39,372 nucleotides of DNA. Source: Sulfurimonas sp. GTDB lineage: Bacteria > Campylobacterota > Campylobacteria > Campylobacterales > Sulfurimonadaceae. The translations under genes were made by a program, and so were the position numbers. The stretch is from assembly GCA_026996295.1 (NCBI GenBank), contig JALWLL010000081.1, positions 1-39,372 of the forward strand. Reading direction: 5' to 3'. This document shows positions 1-8,070 of this stretch, piece after piece (within the stretch, counting starts at the first letter, position 1; every line of letters starts with the position of its first letter). Below the pieces are notes generated by a model. It ran no database searches. It was not told the DNA's origin and saw only the letters and a list, made by a program, of their open reading frames with translations.

Positions 1-102
<102 letters not shown>

Positions 103-143
103 TGTTATATTTCAGCCGTGACTTCGATTTTGAAGAAACGGCG

Positions 144-281
144 CTAATGATTTAGCCACTTTAAAATTATCAATAGTAATTGGGATATTGATAATATTTT
201 AGCGATCTCTTCCAAACCTTTTAATACTTCTTTTTCATTTGTATGAGTGAAATTAAAACAGAAAAAGCACTCACAAACGCT
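144..281 (-). pseudogene. Possible relic of a PLP-dependent aminotransferase C-terminus
   Basis: This minus-strand stretch is open between two stops for 45 codons and has no credible start. Its translation runs CFNFTHTNEKEVLKGLEEIA and then KIL, which reads like the last strand and helix of a class I/II PLP-dependent (including MocR-type) aminotransferase, where a short beta strand precedes an ExE(V/L)xxGLxxLAxxL helix. The codons upstream in the same frame hit a stop at 282-284. It lies in the spacer between gap and the AraC gene, where no intact gene is present. The resemblance is by eye only and a chance frame is possible. Confidence 0.3.
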
Positions 282-376
282 TCACTTCCAAAACTCAGCA
301 TTTTAAACGGAGATGTACTTGCGTTTATGCACTGGGTTTATTTGCATTGAGTTACTATTTGCCTATTAAAATATAA
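243..376 (+). pseudogene. Possible frameshifted remnant of a small membrane-protein gene
   Basis: An ATG at 243 opens 35 codons ending at 350 (beginning MSEIKTEKAL). From about 323 the neighbouring frame instead reads YALGLFALSYYLPIKI and stops at 376, which resembles the end of a hydrophobic membrane segment. Joining the two by a frameshift near 320-326 would give one longer product. There is no ribosome-binding site that favours the 243 start, and the region also overlaps the minus-strand relic at 144-281, so at most one of the two is a real remnant over the shared bases. The function is unknown. Confidence 0.2.
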
Positions 377-394
377 AAGAGGAGTACTGATTTT

Positions 395-1255
395 ATGACT
401 TACGTCGTTCCAAACTATTTTTTAGAATACAACTATAAAAATCTGACACAAATAGATACACTTCTATGTTTACACTCTATTACAAAAACACAAAACGACT
501 TTGTTGATGCAAGAAATACTATGCACAGTATGAATATCCTGATCGAGGGTTCAAAAATTATTCATACTACAAATGAAAATCTTACAATAAATGCAAAAGA
601 ATTGTGTTTTTTGACACAAAATAACTACTATATGAGCGAACGTATGACAAAAGATTCACGATATAAATCTATGATCCTTTACTTTGATGATGCCTTTGTT
701 TTAGAATTTATAAAAAAATATAAACTTCAATTAACTACTACTGAGGAACAAAACTCGCTTCAGATAAGTTATGCCAGTGATAAATATTTTCTAGAAAACA
801 TCATACAATTTGAAGAGTATTTAGAGAAAAGTTTTTCAACACAACTCTTAAAACTAAAGGTTGAAGAGATATTTTTACAGACCTTGCGTTTATCTCCTGC
901 AAATTTTCACTCCTTTTTAAATGCCATCCTAAATAAAACTGAGGCAAGAACCTTACATATTTTAGAATCCAACATAGATATGATAGAAAACATAGAAGAT
1001 ATGTGCAGAGTATCGCGTTTAACACCAAATCAACTTCGTAGATACATCAAAAAATATACAAACTCTACACCAAAAATATGGCTAGATACAAAAAGAGTTC
1101 AAAAAGCAGTACTTTTGCTTAAGAACTCCGATAAAAATATCTCTGAGATAGCAACAGAGTGTGGGTACTCTACAGTGTCTTGGTTTATATCTCAGTTTAA
1201 AAAAGAGTATAGTCTTACACCTAAAGAGTTTAGAGAACAAGATACTAATAAGTAA
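395..1255 (+). CDS. AraC family transcriptional regulator
   Basis: A 286-residue DNA-binding regulator. The last 100 residues (about 185-283) hold the double helix-turn-helix of the AraC/XylS family: a first helix pair around NIEDMCRVSRLTPNQLRRYI and a second around ISEIATECGYSTVSWFISQFKKEYSLTPKEFR, with the conserved GY-S-WF-QFKK-TP-FR pattern. The first 180 residues form the effector-binding or dimerisation part, which matches no ligand class I can name. The ATG has a good ribosome-binding site (AGAGGAG, 10 bases upstream). The next gene, a methyltransferase, starts 85 bases downstream on the same strand and is a plausible target or operon partner. The specific inducer cannot be read from the sequence. 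Confidence 0.92.
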   Translation: MTYVVPNYFLEYNYKNLTQIDTLLCLHSITKTQNDFVDARNTMHSMNILIEGSKIIHTTNENLTINAKELCFLTQNNYYMSERMTKDSRYKSMILYFDDAFVLEFIKKYKLQLTTTEEQNSLQISYASDKYFLENIIQFEEYLEKSFSTQLLKLKVEEIFLQTLRLSPANFHSFLNAILNKTEARTLHILESNIDMIENIEDMCRVSRLTPNQLRRYIKKYTNSTPKIWLDTKRVQKAVLLLKNSDKNISEIATECGYSTVSWFISQFKKEYSLTPKEFREQDTNK

Positions 1256-1340
1256 AATTCTTATACCATGTATCACTTTTCTTGTACCTCTAGTACTAGC
1301 TATTCATGTAAAATTGCTCCTATAAAAAAGGAGTTTTACA

Positions 1341-2102
1341 ATGAAAGAATCAAACCAATGGAATGCTAATGAGTATAATAAAAATGCAGACTTTGTTTCA
1401 AAACTTGGATTACCTGTCATAAATTTACTAGCACCAAAAAAAGATGAGAAGATTTTAGACTTAGGGTGTGGAGATGGAACACTTTCAGTGGAGATACAGA
1501 AGTATGGATCACAAGTCATAGCTGTCGATTTGAGTCCTGATATGGTTGCAAAAAGTAAGAAAAAAGGACTCAAAGCTTCTGTAATGAGTGCTACACAATT
1601 AGAATTTTATAATGAGTTTGATGCTGTCTTTTCAAACGCTGTGCTTCATTGGGTTACGGATGCAAGATTAGCCATTAAAAATGTCAAACAAGCACTCAAA
1701 GCAGATGGAAGGTTTATCGGAGAGTTTGGAGGCTGTGGGAATATACAAAGCTTACAAGAAGCTATGCAAACAGTGTTTGAGAGACATCCTGAGTATGGAG
1801 AGTTTCTAAATCCTTGGTTTTTTCCTAAAAAAGAGGAGTATGCCAAACTTTTAGAAGAGGATGGTTTTTGTGTTCACTATATAGAGATTATTGATCGTCC
1901 AACACCTATAGGAGATATAAAAGAGTGGTTAGATATATTTGCCAATGGAATCATGCAAAATGTGCCAACTTCAAAAAAAGAGAGTTTTAAGAAGGAAGTA
2001 GAGAACATACTTAAACCAAAACTTTTTACTCAAGAAAATGGATGGGTTGTGGATTATGTGAGACTTCGTTTTGCAGCACAAAAAGAAAACAATGAAAAAT
2101 AA
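1341..2102 (+). CDS. Class I SAM-dependent methyltransferase
   Basis: A 253-residue cytoplasmic methyltransferase of the Methyltransf_11/25 type. Motif I is ILDLGCGDGTLSVE (residues about 38-51), motif II is the acidic VIAVDLSPDM (about 59-68), and the post-II region is FDAVFSNAVLHWV (about 92-104), the pattern of small-molecule methyltransferases such as trans-aconitate methyltransferase (Tam) and ubiquinone/menaquinone-type enzymes. The substrate is not identifiable. The ATG has the site AAAAAGGAG. The 3' end overlaps the following hydrolase gene by 11 bases, so the two are translationally linked. It may be controlled by the upstream AraC protein, but that is inference from position. Confidence 0.92.
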   Translation: MKESNQWNANEYNKNADFVSKLGLPVINLLAPKKDEKILDLGCGDGTLSVEIQKYGSQVIAVDLSPDMVAKSKKKGLKASVMSATQLEFYNEFDAVFSNAVLHWVTDARLAIKNVKQALKADGRFIGEFGGCGNIQSLQEAMQTVFERHPEYGEFLNPWFFPKKEEYAKLLEEDGFCVHYIEIIDRPTPIGDIKEWLDIFANGIMQNVPTSKKESFKKEVENILKPKLFTQENGWVVDYVRLRFAAQKENNEK

Positions 2103-2688
2103 AGCACTCCTTATTATAGATATGCAAAATGATTTTGTACTACCTGATGCACCGCAATGCGTTGCAGGTGCAGTAGATGTTGTAAATAATATTGAAAAAG
2201 TACTTCAAATCTTTAGAGATAAGAATCTCCCTGTGTTTCACATCATTCGAGAGTACAGAGCAGATGGTAGTGACATAGAACATACTCGTTTAAAAGATTT
2301 TTTACAAAATCCCTACTGTGTGCCAAATACAGAGGGAAGTAAAGTCATTTCAGAGCTAACACCTCTTGAGGGTGAATATAAAATTATTAAAAATAGATTT
2401 AGTGGATTTATGCAAACTGAATTAGATTTTATGTTAAGGCGATTGAGAGTAGGGAAGCTTATTGTGTGTGGCATACAGTACCCAAACTGCATCCGTGCCA
2501 CTGTTTTTGATGGTATAGCTCTTGGATACAAGGTTGCACTTATTACTGATGCAACTGGAGCTAAAACAAAAAAAATAGCAGAAGCAAACATTTTTGATAT
2601 GCTTAATATTGGAGTAAACTGCTTAAGAGTAGCAGAAATTTTGGAAGAGAATTTTTTCGATGCTTATCTCTTTGACACTCTATCATAG
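2092..2688 (+). CDS. Isochorismatase-fold cysteine hydrolase
   Basis: A 198-residue hydrolase of the isochorismatase/nicotinamidase fold. I chose the ATG at 2092, which overlaps the methyltransferase by 11 bases, because the core strand KALLIIDMQNDF begins at once; the ATG at 2071 adds only a Lys-rich leader. The catalytic triad of the amidase branch is visible: Asp10 (IIDMQ), Lys100 (IIKNRFSGF) and Cys133 (GIQYPNCIRATV). The Cys argues for an amide or related hydrolase and against a true isochorismatase such as PhzD, which lacks the nucleophile. The substrate is unknown. It is the last gene of the AraC-methyltransferase group and faces the PhzF-family gene. Confidence 0.9.
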   Translation: MKNKALLIIDMQNDFVLPDAPQCVAGAVDVVNNIEKVLQIFRDKNLPVFHIIREYRADGSDIEHTRLKDFLQNPYCVPNTEGSKVISELTPLEGEYKIIKNRFSGFMQTELDFMLRRLRVGKLIVCGIQYPNCIRATVFDGIALGYKVALITDATGAKTKKIAEANIFDMLNIGVNCLRVAEILEENFFDAYLFDTLS

Positions 2689-2697
2689 GTGAAAATA

Positions 2698-2763
2698 ATG
2701 ACTAAAGAGTGGATTGAGGCTGTAAATGCTTTTACTGTTATTTGGCATAAATCTATTTTATAG
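2698..2763 (+). CDS. Short ORF of 21 residues, possibly a truncated gene start
   Basis: An ATG at 2698 lies 10 bases after the hydrolase stop, behind the weak site AGGTGAAA, and encodes MTKEWIEAVNAFTVIWHKSIL before a TAG that overlaps the end of the facing PhzF gene by 6 bases. The frame has no composition bias against being coding and its N-terminus looks like a soluble protein start. It may be the stump of a further gene in the plus-strand group cut off by the junction with the minus-strand operon, or simply chance. Confidence 0.2.
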   Translation: MTKEWIEAVNAFTVIWHKSIL

Positions 2764-3537
2764 CTCAATTTCCCCTTCTAAATACTTCACTCCATATCCA
2801 GATATCTCAACTCTCTCACCATCAACCTTACAAAACACTTCTCCACCTCTGAGAGAAATCTGTTTTGCATGAAACTTCCGTTTTTTAAGAACATTTATAT
2901 AATACGGGACTAACTGTGTAAATGCAGAACCGGTAACGGGATCTTCGTCTATGCCATATTTTGGTGCAAAAAAGCGTGTAACGAAATCATACTTTTTTGA
3001 GAGTGAAGTAATAATCACACCTCTTGCGTCAAGCTTTTTAAGTGCTTCTAAATTTGGTGCAAGATTTTGAATATACTCTTCACTATCAAACACCACAAGA
3101 TAGTCCATAGATTTATAACATGCTATCGGTATATCTTGAAAAGCCTCTAAAATATCTTGTGGTATTTCACATTGAGTAATCTTTTGGAGTGGAAAATCCA
3201 TAGTAAATTTTTCACCATCTCTTGCAACACGTAGAATTCCACTTTTTGAATAAAACACTATCTCTTCTTGATTTATACCTATAATCTCAAAAAGCACATA
3301 TGCACTTGCAAGTGTTGCGTGTCCACACATAGCTACTTCTGCATTTGGAGTAAACCATCGAATATGATATGCTTCATTTTCTTTTACAAAGTAAGCTGTT
3401 TCTGAGAGATTATTTTCCTCAGCAATTTTTTGCATAAGTGTATCATCTATCCACTCTTCTAGTGGTATTACAGCAGCAGGGTTTCCTTCAAAAATATTTT
3501 TAGCAAATGCATCTATTTGATAGATTTTGAGTTTCAT
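2758..3537 (-). CDS. PhzF family isomerase/epimerase-fold protein
   Basis: A 259-residue protein of the PhzF/YddE family, whose diaminopimelate-epimerase-like fold catalyses isomerisation without cofactor. Visible signatures are MKLKIYQIDAF at the N-terminus, GNPAAV (about 19-24), the catalytic Glu46 in NNLSETAYF, MCGHATLASA and DEDPVTGSAF. I chose the ATG at 3537 because family members start with this strand. An upstream in-frame ATG at 3582, two bases after the stop of the preceding gene, would add 15 residues. It is the last gene of the long minus-strand run. Family members are common outside phenazine clusters, so the name does not show phenazine synthesis; the substrate is unknown. Confidence 0.92.
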   Translation of the reverse strand: MKLKIYQIDAFAKNIFEGNPAAVIPLEEWIDDTLMQKIAEENNLSETAYFVKENEAYHIRWFTPNAEVAMCGHATLASAYVLFEIIGINQEEIVFYSKSGILRVARDGEKFTMDFPLQKITQCEIPQDILEAFQDIPIACYKSMDYLVVFDSEEYIQNLAPNLEALKKLDARGVIITSLSKKYDFVTRFFAPKYGIDEDPVTGSAFTQLVPYYINVLKKRKFHAKQISLRGGEVFCKVDGERVEISGYGVKYLEGEIEL

Positions 3538-3584
3538 ACTCTCTAAGTTTTTTTTCAAACCATATAGTTTTACGTGTGCCATTT

Positions 3585-4163
3585 TTACTCTTTTATATCT
3601 GGAAAGTTTGCCACCATATCGGCATAGCATCTGTTGTTTTGTAAAGCTTGTATCACTTCTGGAAGTGGGTCTGCATAAAGCTGTTTTATATCATACTCAT
3701 TTTCTTGTGGAGTAAATGCAAGCTTCTCAACGGGTGGTGTAAACTGGGCATCTACACCTTCCTTGTTTCCCCGTGCATCGATTTTATACCATCCATACGC
3801 TTTAAGATATACAGCATTAAGTCCATGAAGACAGTAAATTCCCTCTTCATATTCACTACAAGAAAGTCGTTGATAACAAAACGCAGCAGGGATGCTGTTT
3901 GCACGCAGTAGCGCTGCAAGTAAAATCGCTTTGGCATAACACCAGCCCGTTTTATGTTGTAACACTTCACTCGCTTTACAAGTGGTTATGTTATCTTGGA
4001 AGTCTCCACTGTGCCGAATTTCATCTCGAACAAATTCAAAGCACTTTTTGGCTATTTCAGTGTCATTTTTGCAGTTTTTTGCAAGTTTGTTAGCAAATTT
4101 TAGTAGCTCTTCATTTGAGAAATCTACTATCTCTGTTACTTGTAGATAATGGTTCAACTCCAT
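3585..4163 (-). CDS. Transglutaminase-like domain protein
   Basis: A 192-residue protein with the papain-like transglutaminase core. The catalytic triad is visible: Cys75 in HKTGWCYAKAILLAALLRA, His113 in CLHGLNAVYL and Asp129 in YKIDARGNKEG. Bacterial proteins of this small type usually act as peptidases or amidases rather than cross-linking enzymes, and no signal peptide is present, so it should be cytoplasmic. Its start overlaps the preceding methyltransferase-like gene by 10 bases and its stop lies two bases from an alternative start of the PhzF gene, so it is part of the same transcript. The substrate is unknown. Confidence 0.88.
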   Translation of the reverse strand: MELNHYLQVTEIVDFSNEELLKFANKLAKNCKNDTEIAKKCFEFVRDEIRHSGDFQDNITTCKASEVLQHKTGWCYAKAILLAALLRANSIPAAFCYQRLSCSEYEEGIYCLHGLNAVYLKAYGWYKIDARGNKEGVDAQFTPPVEKLAFTPQENEYDIKQLYADPLPEVIQALQNNRCYADMVANFPDIKE

Positions 4164-4828
4164 ATTTTTAACACCTCATTTGCCCCTCTTTGAAACTCAT
4201 AGTCACTTTTTAGTATCTCATAAGTATAGCCTTTTTTGGCAACATACTCCAAAACAGCATCAAGGTGTGTTGATCTTGCATTGTTTAAGTCAAGCAGGGG
4301 GAAGATGCGAACCTCATTTGCCACGCGAAGCATCTCTTTGATGGCATTTAGATGAAACTCTGCATCAAAATGCTCGCTATACAAAAACAAAAAATGCGAA
4401 CTCCAAGCAAGGTCAAACTTTTTCTCTTTGAAGCTTAGTCTTGGAAGTTCTTGATGTTGATATCGTCCACTTCTCTTGCCATCTTCATAATCTATCAAAA
4501 ACTCATCCATCGCATTTAGGCGCAACTTTATAAGACTCTCAATATCTTTGATATTCTTCCATACAAAATTATCTTTATTATCTCTGAGTTGCTTTGCCAC
4601 AACATGAGAAGTCTCTTGTACACGTTTTTGAATCTGCTCTTGAGTAAACTCATATATGGGGTCTATAGAGATGATATCTACACCTGCTTTTGTGAGTTCA
4701 CTGTTTACACTAGCGGGTCCATCTCCACATCCAAGTATCTTTTTTTCTTTATCTGCATCACTAAAGAGTCCCATCTCCCGATACTCTTTCAGATTTCTTC
4801 CCCATGGGACTACATGTTTTAGTTGCAT
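4154..4828 (-). CDS. Class I SAM methyltransferase-like protein
   Basis: A 224-residue protein with a Rossmann-type SAM-binding start: ILGCGDGPASVNSEL (about 31-45), then VDIISIDPIYEF (about 50-61) as the acidic second strand. A later KKFDLAWSSHFLFLYSE segment matches the post-II region and is followed by LRVANEVRIFPLLDL. The central stretch, rich in Lys and Asn, is a long insertion compared with minimal methyltransferases. This pattern resembles uncharacterised SAM-dependent methyltransferases; the substrate is unknown. It is separated by 29 bases from the thioesterase gene upstream and overlaps the transglutaminase gene downstream. Confidence 0.82.
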   Translation of the reverse strand: MQLKHVVPWGRNLKEYREMGLFSDADKEKKILGCGDGPASVNSELTKAGVDIISIDPIYEFTQEQIQKRVQETSHVVAKQLRDNKDNFVWKNIKDIESLIKLRLNAMDEFLIDYEDGKRSGRYQHQELPRLSFKEKKFDLAWSSHFLFLYSEHFDAEFHLNAIKEMLRVANEVRIFPLLDLNNARSTHLDAVLEYVAKKGYTYEILKSDYEFQRGANEVLKIWS

Positions 4829-4857
4829 CTCTCACTCCAAGTATATTGATGATTTAA

Positions 4858-5295
4858 TTATATAATATAATTAGTCACACGAGCAGTTGCATAAAGATTT
4901 TCTTCTACATCTTTTACAAGAACATCAAAAATAAGTCTTCTTTTTTTTGCTTCATACAGTGATGCCGTTACATAAATATACTTCACATCCATAGTTATGG
5001 CTTTTATGAGTTTAGACTCTATATTGCGAGTCATGTTTTTTGGTGCAATCAGCAAACTAAGTGGTCCAAGAGCATTGTCGATAGCTGCGATTATCATACC
5101 ACCTTGCATAGTAGAGTATGGATTGAGCCACTCTTTTAAAACAGGTATTTTTGTAGTGAGTGTTTCTTTTTCTTTATCAAAAGCAATGATTTCACACTGC
5201 ATAATAGTAAAACTTGGAGGAGGTAGTTCATATTCATGAAATGCATCGCCCAAGACACTACTAAAAAGCTCTTTTATATCTAATGATTTAATCAT
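4858..5295 (-). CDS. PaaI-type hotdog-fold thioesterase
   Basis: A 145-residue single hotdog domain of the PaaI/DUF4442 class, which hydrolyses acyl-CoA or acyl-ACP thioesters in the cytoplasm. The central helix motif is NPYSTMQGGMIIAAIDNALG (about 58-77), with the HGG-like position occupied by QGG, and it is followed by the strands ITMDVKYIYVTASLYEAKKR and VLVKDVEENLYATARV. The ATG overlaps the stop of a 30-codon ORF (ATGA), which suggests translational coupling. Together with the exporter genes upstream it points to handling of an acyl compound, but this is inference from context. Confidence 0.85.
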   Translation of the reverse strand: MIKSLDIKELFSSVLGDAFHEYELPPPSFTIMQCEIIAFDKEKETLTTKIPVLKEWLNPYSTMQGGMIIAAIDNALGPLSLLIAPKNMTRNIESKLIKAITMDVKYIYVTASLYEAKKRRLIFDVLVKDVEENLYATARVTNYII

Positions 5296-5384
5296 TTTGC
5301 ACTATCTCTTTGATCTTCATAGCTTTTGGCTTCTATCTTTTCATCACAGACTTCGATGATTTTCTTTTTTAAAGTAGCTGTCAT
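5292..5384 (-). CDS. Small coupled ORF of 30 residues
   Basis: An ATG at 5384 preceded by AAAAAGGAAC opens 30 codons (beginning MTATLKKKIIEVCDEKIEAK) that end in a TGA overlapping the thioesterase start codon as ATGA. The product is charged and helical with no membrane segment. Its first 18 residues resemble the N-terminus of small GreA/GreB-like coiled-coil proteins (KxKxxxxCxxKIxxK), so it may be the shortened start of such a gene. It may equally serve as a leader that couples translation into the thioesterase gene. The ribosome-binding site and the coupling make translation likely; the function is unknown. Confidence 0.5.
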   Translation of the reverse strand: MTATLKKKIIEVCDEKIEAKSYEDQRDSAK

Positions 5385-5399
5385 AAAGTTCCTTTTTGT

Positions 5400-5795
5400 T
5401 TAAACATTATAAGCTATAAAAGCCAATGATAGCGATAGATATAAGCATAAAGGAGAAAAATAGTTTGCATCGTAAATAGCAAATGGAGTAGATTTGATTT
5501 TTTTGAAAAAGCCTACATAATGAAAATCACCTACTGCCCTCATAGCAAATAAAACAGATAATATAAAAATACTCTCTTGTGCTCGTAAAACTATATAGGC
5601 AAAGAAGAGTAAAACAAATCCGACAATCATAGTCAAAAACTTTCCAGGGTAGAAAATTTTTACCTCTTGTGTAGTTGTTGGAAGTGCCTTATCTAGACCA
5701 ACCTTTCCACCAGCAGCCCAATAAAAATGAATCAACCCTAGTATTGTAAAAATGAGGCTATCAACTGTAAGTATGAAGTTCATTGTCTTTTCCAT
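5400..5795 (-). CDS. DUF3995-like integral membrane protein
   Basis: A 131-residue membrane protein with four predicted helices: about 7-25 (ILTVDSLIFTILGLIHFYW), 55-75, 80-98 and 112-130. The pattern HFYWAAGGKVGLDKALPT in the first loop and FHYVGFFKK before the last helix matches the small DUF3995 membrane family, whose function is unknown. I chose the ATG at 5795 because AAGGAAC lies 7-8 bases upstream; it overlaps the exporter gene by 35 bases. An ATG at 5783 is the alternative. Position in the run suggests a membrane accessory to the exporter, but nothing in the sequence proves this. Confidence 0.78.
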   Translation of the reverse strand: MEKTMNFILTVDSLIFTILGLIHFYWAAGGKVGLDKALPTTTQEVKIFYPGKFLTMIVGFVLLFFAYIVLRAQESIFILSVLFAMRAVGDFHYVGFFKKIKSTPFAIYDANYFSPLCLYLSLSLAFIAYNV

Positions 5796-8061
5796 TGTTC
5801 TGTTCCTTATTTTGTTTTTGAAAAAACAGACTAAGCAATGCAGGCAACAACACCAAGTCAAATAAAAGCGCAATGTTTAAAGCACTCACCGTAACTATTG
5901 CGAAGTTTACATTTGGCACAAAACTACTCACACCAAAGATGGCAAAAGTGACAGAGAGGATGAGGGTTGTGAGTATCATGGCATTGCCGCTATGACTGAT
6001 AATGTAGTCTATACTCTCTTCAAAATTTCGTACCTTGATAGACTCAAAATACTTGCTAAAAAAATGGATGCTATCATCCACCGCGATGCCTAAAATAACC
6101 GCAGCAGATATCGCCACCCCAATATCTACACTAATGCCCAAATACCCCATGATTCCACCTACAACAATGATGGGTGCAATATTTGGGAGTAAAAAGAGCC
6201 ACAACATTTTAAGATTTTTAAAAATAAGCAACATTGTAAACGCAACGATTGCCAAGGTCATAGAGATAGAGAGTATAAGTGTCTCGGTTACACTGGACTG
6301 CATATAGGCAAATATTGCCGTTTGTCCTTGCACAGCAGCACTGTATGGCGTTTCTTTTTTCCAATAATTTTTTATCCACTCTATCATTGCCAAATCTTTG
6401 GAAGTATCGACGATGTTCGTGTTTATGGTTAAACGCAGGTATCGCTCTTGTGTGTCCATCTTGTCGTTGAGCTCCATGCCTTGCGGTAAGCTCATGGAGT
6501 AAAGTAGAAGATACTGCGCAACTAACTTTTTATCATCTGGAAGTGCTGTTTTTGCATCGGGATTGAGTACCTTTTGCATCCTTTGTACTATATCTTTGAG
6601 TGAAGTAGTAAAACGTACATTGGTAAATCTGTTTTTAAATACCTTTTCAAATTCTACGATAGACTCTAAAAATTTCGGATCTTTCACACCCTCTTTTTTT
6701 CCAGAATCCAAGATGATCTCATAACGCATACTGCCGGTGAGATTTTTTTCTATAAACCCCGCTCCGCTTCGTACTATAGTGTCTTTAGAGAAGTATTTGA
6801 TAGAGTTACTATCTACTTTGAGATGAAAAAGTCCGAGAGAAACAAGGACTATCATAACTGCAAAACAGAGCACTATTTTTTTATCATGTCTTTGTATAAA
6901 TGCTCCATAGCCCTGAATATGGGCGAAGTTAAGTATCTGCACCGCTTTGACTTTATAGTCTCTCTTGCGTGTTAGTATAATGGCAGGCACCAAAGTGATA
7001 CTTAACAAAAATGCTAAAACTGCTCCACTTGTGATGGCAATGCCTAGTGTAGAGACAGGCTCTATCTTGCTTACTCCAAGCGTTGCAAATCCAACCGCTG
7101 TTGTAAAAGAGGTCAGTGCCATCGGCACGATATTTGAGCTGAGTGCCTGCGTGAGTGCCTCTTTTGTCTCAGAGCCTCTGCGCTTATAATAGACCCATGC
7201 CAGATAGAGGTGCATCGCATCGGCTATGGCAATGGCGGTGATAAATGAGGGGATATTTACCGTAAAATTATTGAGCTTATACCCTAAAAGCATCTGCAAA
7301 CTAAGCACACTTAAAAAAGTAAAAACAACAACGACAGAGGGTACTAACACACCAAAAAAACTTCTAAATATTAAAAATAAAAACGCTACTACCATCACAA
7401 CAGCAAGCGGCATTAACACCATAGCATCACTTTGTGAGATGGTAACAAGCGAAGCAGTAACGGCGGGGATACCTGTAATGTAGAACTTATAACCGCTTTT
7501 TTGTGACGCCTCTTTGAGAATTTTTTGCAGCTTTTGAAAAACAGCAATATTCACCGCTTCATCGCTTCCTAGTTTATCACTCAAAGAGAGTGCCAACATA
7601 GTTGTTTTAGCGTCTTTTGAGATGAGTTGGTTAAGAATGAGCTTGTCTTTGAGTGCCAATGAGCTTTTTTGTGTAAGGTTTTCATCACCATATAAAAAAT
7701 CCTCTACAATGATGTCATCATCTTCGCTGCTAATGTATTGATAGTTGCTCAGACTCTCAACCTTTCTTACACCCTCTAGCTTCTGAAACTTTTGTGTTAA
7801 TTCGAGTATGGTAGATACTGCGTGAGGATTAAAAATACCCCGCTCATCACGAAAGGCTACGATGAAAGTATCATCTCCGCTAAATCGGCTTCTAAATGCT
7901 TCGTAATCTTTGATGATTTTAGAGTCTTTATCGAACCATATTTTATAACTTCCCTCAAATGCCAAATTTTTTAAAGAAAGTGAAAGCAGTGCCACAAAAA
8001 GAGTAATACCTATGATAATAAAATACTTATAGCTGTCTAAAAAATCTATATATTTTTGCAT
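5761..8061 (-). CDS. RND/MMPL family exporter
   Basis: A 766-residue inner-membrane transporter of the RND superfamily, MMPL branch. It has a TM helix near residues 14-32, a periplasmic domain, five to six helices in the first half (about 205-365), a second periplasmic domain (about 410-590) and the last helix group (about 595-755). The duplicated segments AIAIADAMHLYLAWVY and ILGIAVDDSIHFFSKYF carry the charged residues of proton relay. Such proteins export lipids or other hydrophobic molecules. An ATG at 8061 with AGGAGAG just upstream is preferred to the adjacent GTG at 8064. The preceding two genes supply a periplasmic LolA-like and an outer-membrane partner, giving an envelope-spanning set. 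Confidence 0.92.
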   Translation of the reverse strand: MQKYIDFLDSYKYFIIIGITLFVALLSLSLKNLAFEGSYKIWFDKDSKIIKDYEAFRSRFSGDDTFIVAFRDERGIFNPHAVSTILELTQKFQKLEGVRKVESLSNYQYISSEDDDIIVEDFLYGDENLTQKSSLALKDKLILNQLISKDAKTTMLALSLSDKLGSDEAVNIAVFQKLQKILKEASQKSGYKFYITGIPAVTASLVTISQSDAMVLMPLAVVMVVAFLFLIFRSFFGVLVPSVVVVFTFLSVLSLQMLLGYKLNNFTVNIPSFITAIAIADAMHLYLAWVYYKRRGSETKEALTQALSSNIVPMALTSFTTAVGFATLGVSKIEPVSTLGIAITSGAVLAFLLSITLVPAIILTRKRDYKVKAVQILNFAHIQGYGAFIQRHDKKIVLCFAVMIVLVSLGLFHLKVDSNSIKYFSKDTIVRSGAGFIEKNLTGSMRYEIILDSGKKEGVKDPKFLESIVEFEKVFKNRFTNVRFTTSLKDIVQRMQKVLNPDAKTALPDDKKLVAQYLLLYSMSLPQGMELNDKMDTQERYLRLTINTNIVDTSKDLAMIEWIKNYWKKETPYSAAVQGQTAIFAYMQSSVTETLILSISMTLAIVAFTMLLIFKNLKMLWLFLLPNIAPIIVVGGIMGYLGISVDIGVAISAAVILGIAVDDSIHFFSKYFESIKVRNFEESIDYIISHSGNAMILTTLILSVTFAIFGVSSFVPNVNFAIVTVSALNIALLFDLVLLPALLSLFFQKQNKEQNNGKDNELHTYS

Positions 8062-8070
8062 CACTCTCTC

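Noticed and set aside
2092-3537. Isochorismatase-fold and PhzF-family genes side by side as a phenazine pathway (PhzD/PhzF)
   Set aside because: The hydrolase has the amidase-type Cys133 that PhzD lacks, the genes are on opposite strands, and no phzE, phzG or phzB-like gene is present.
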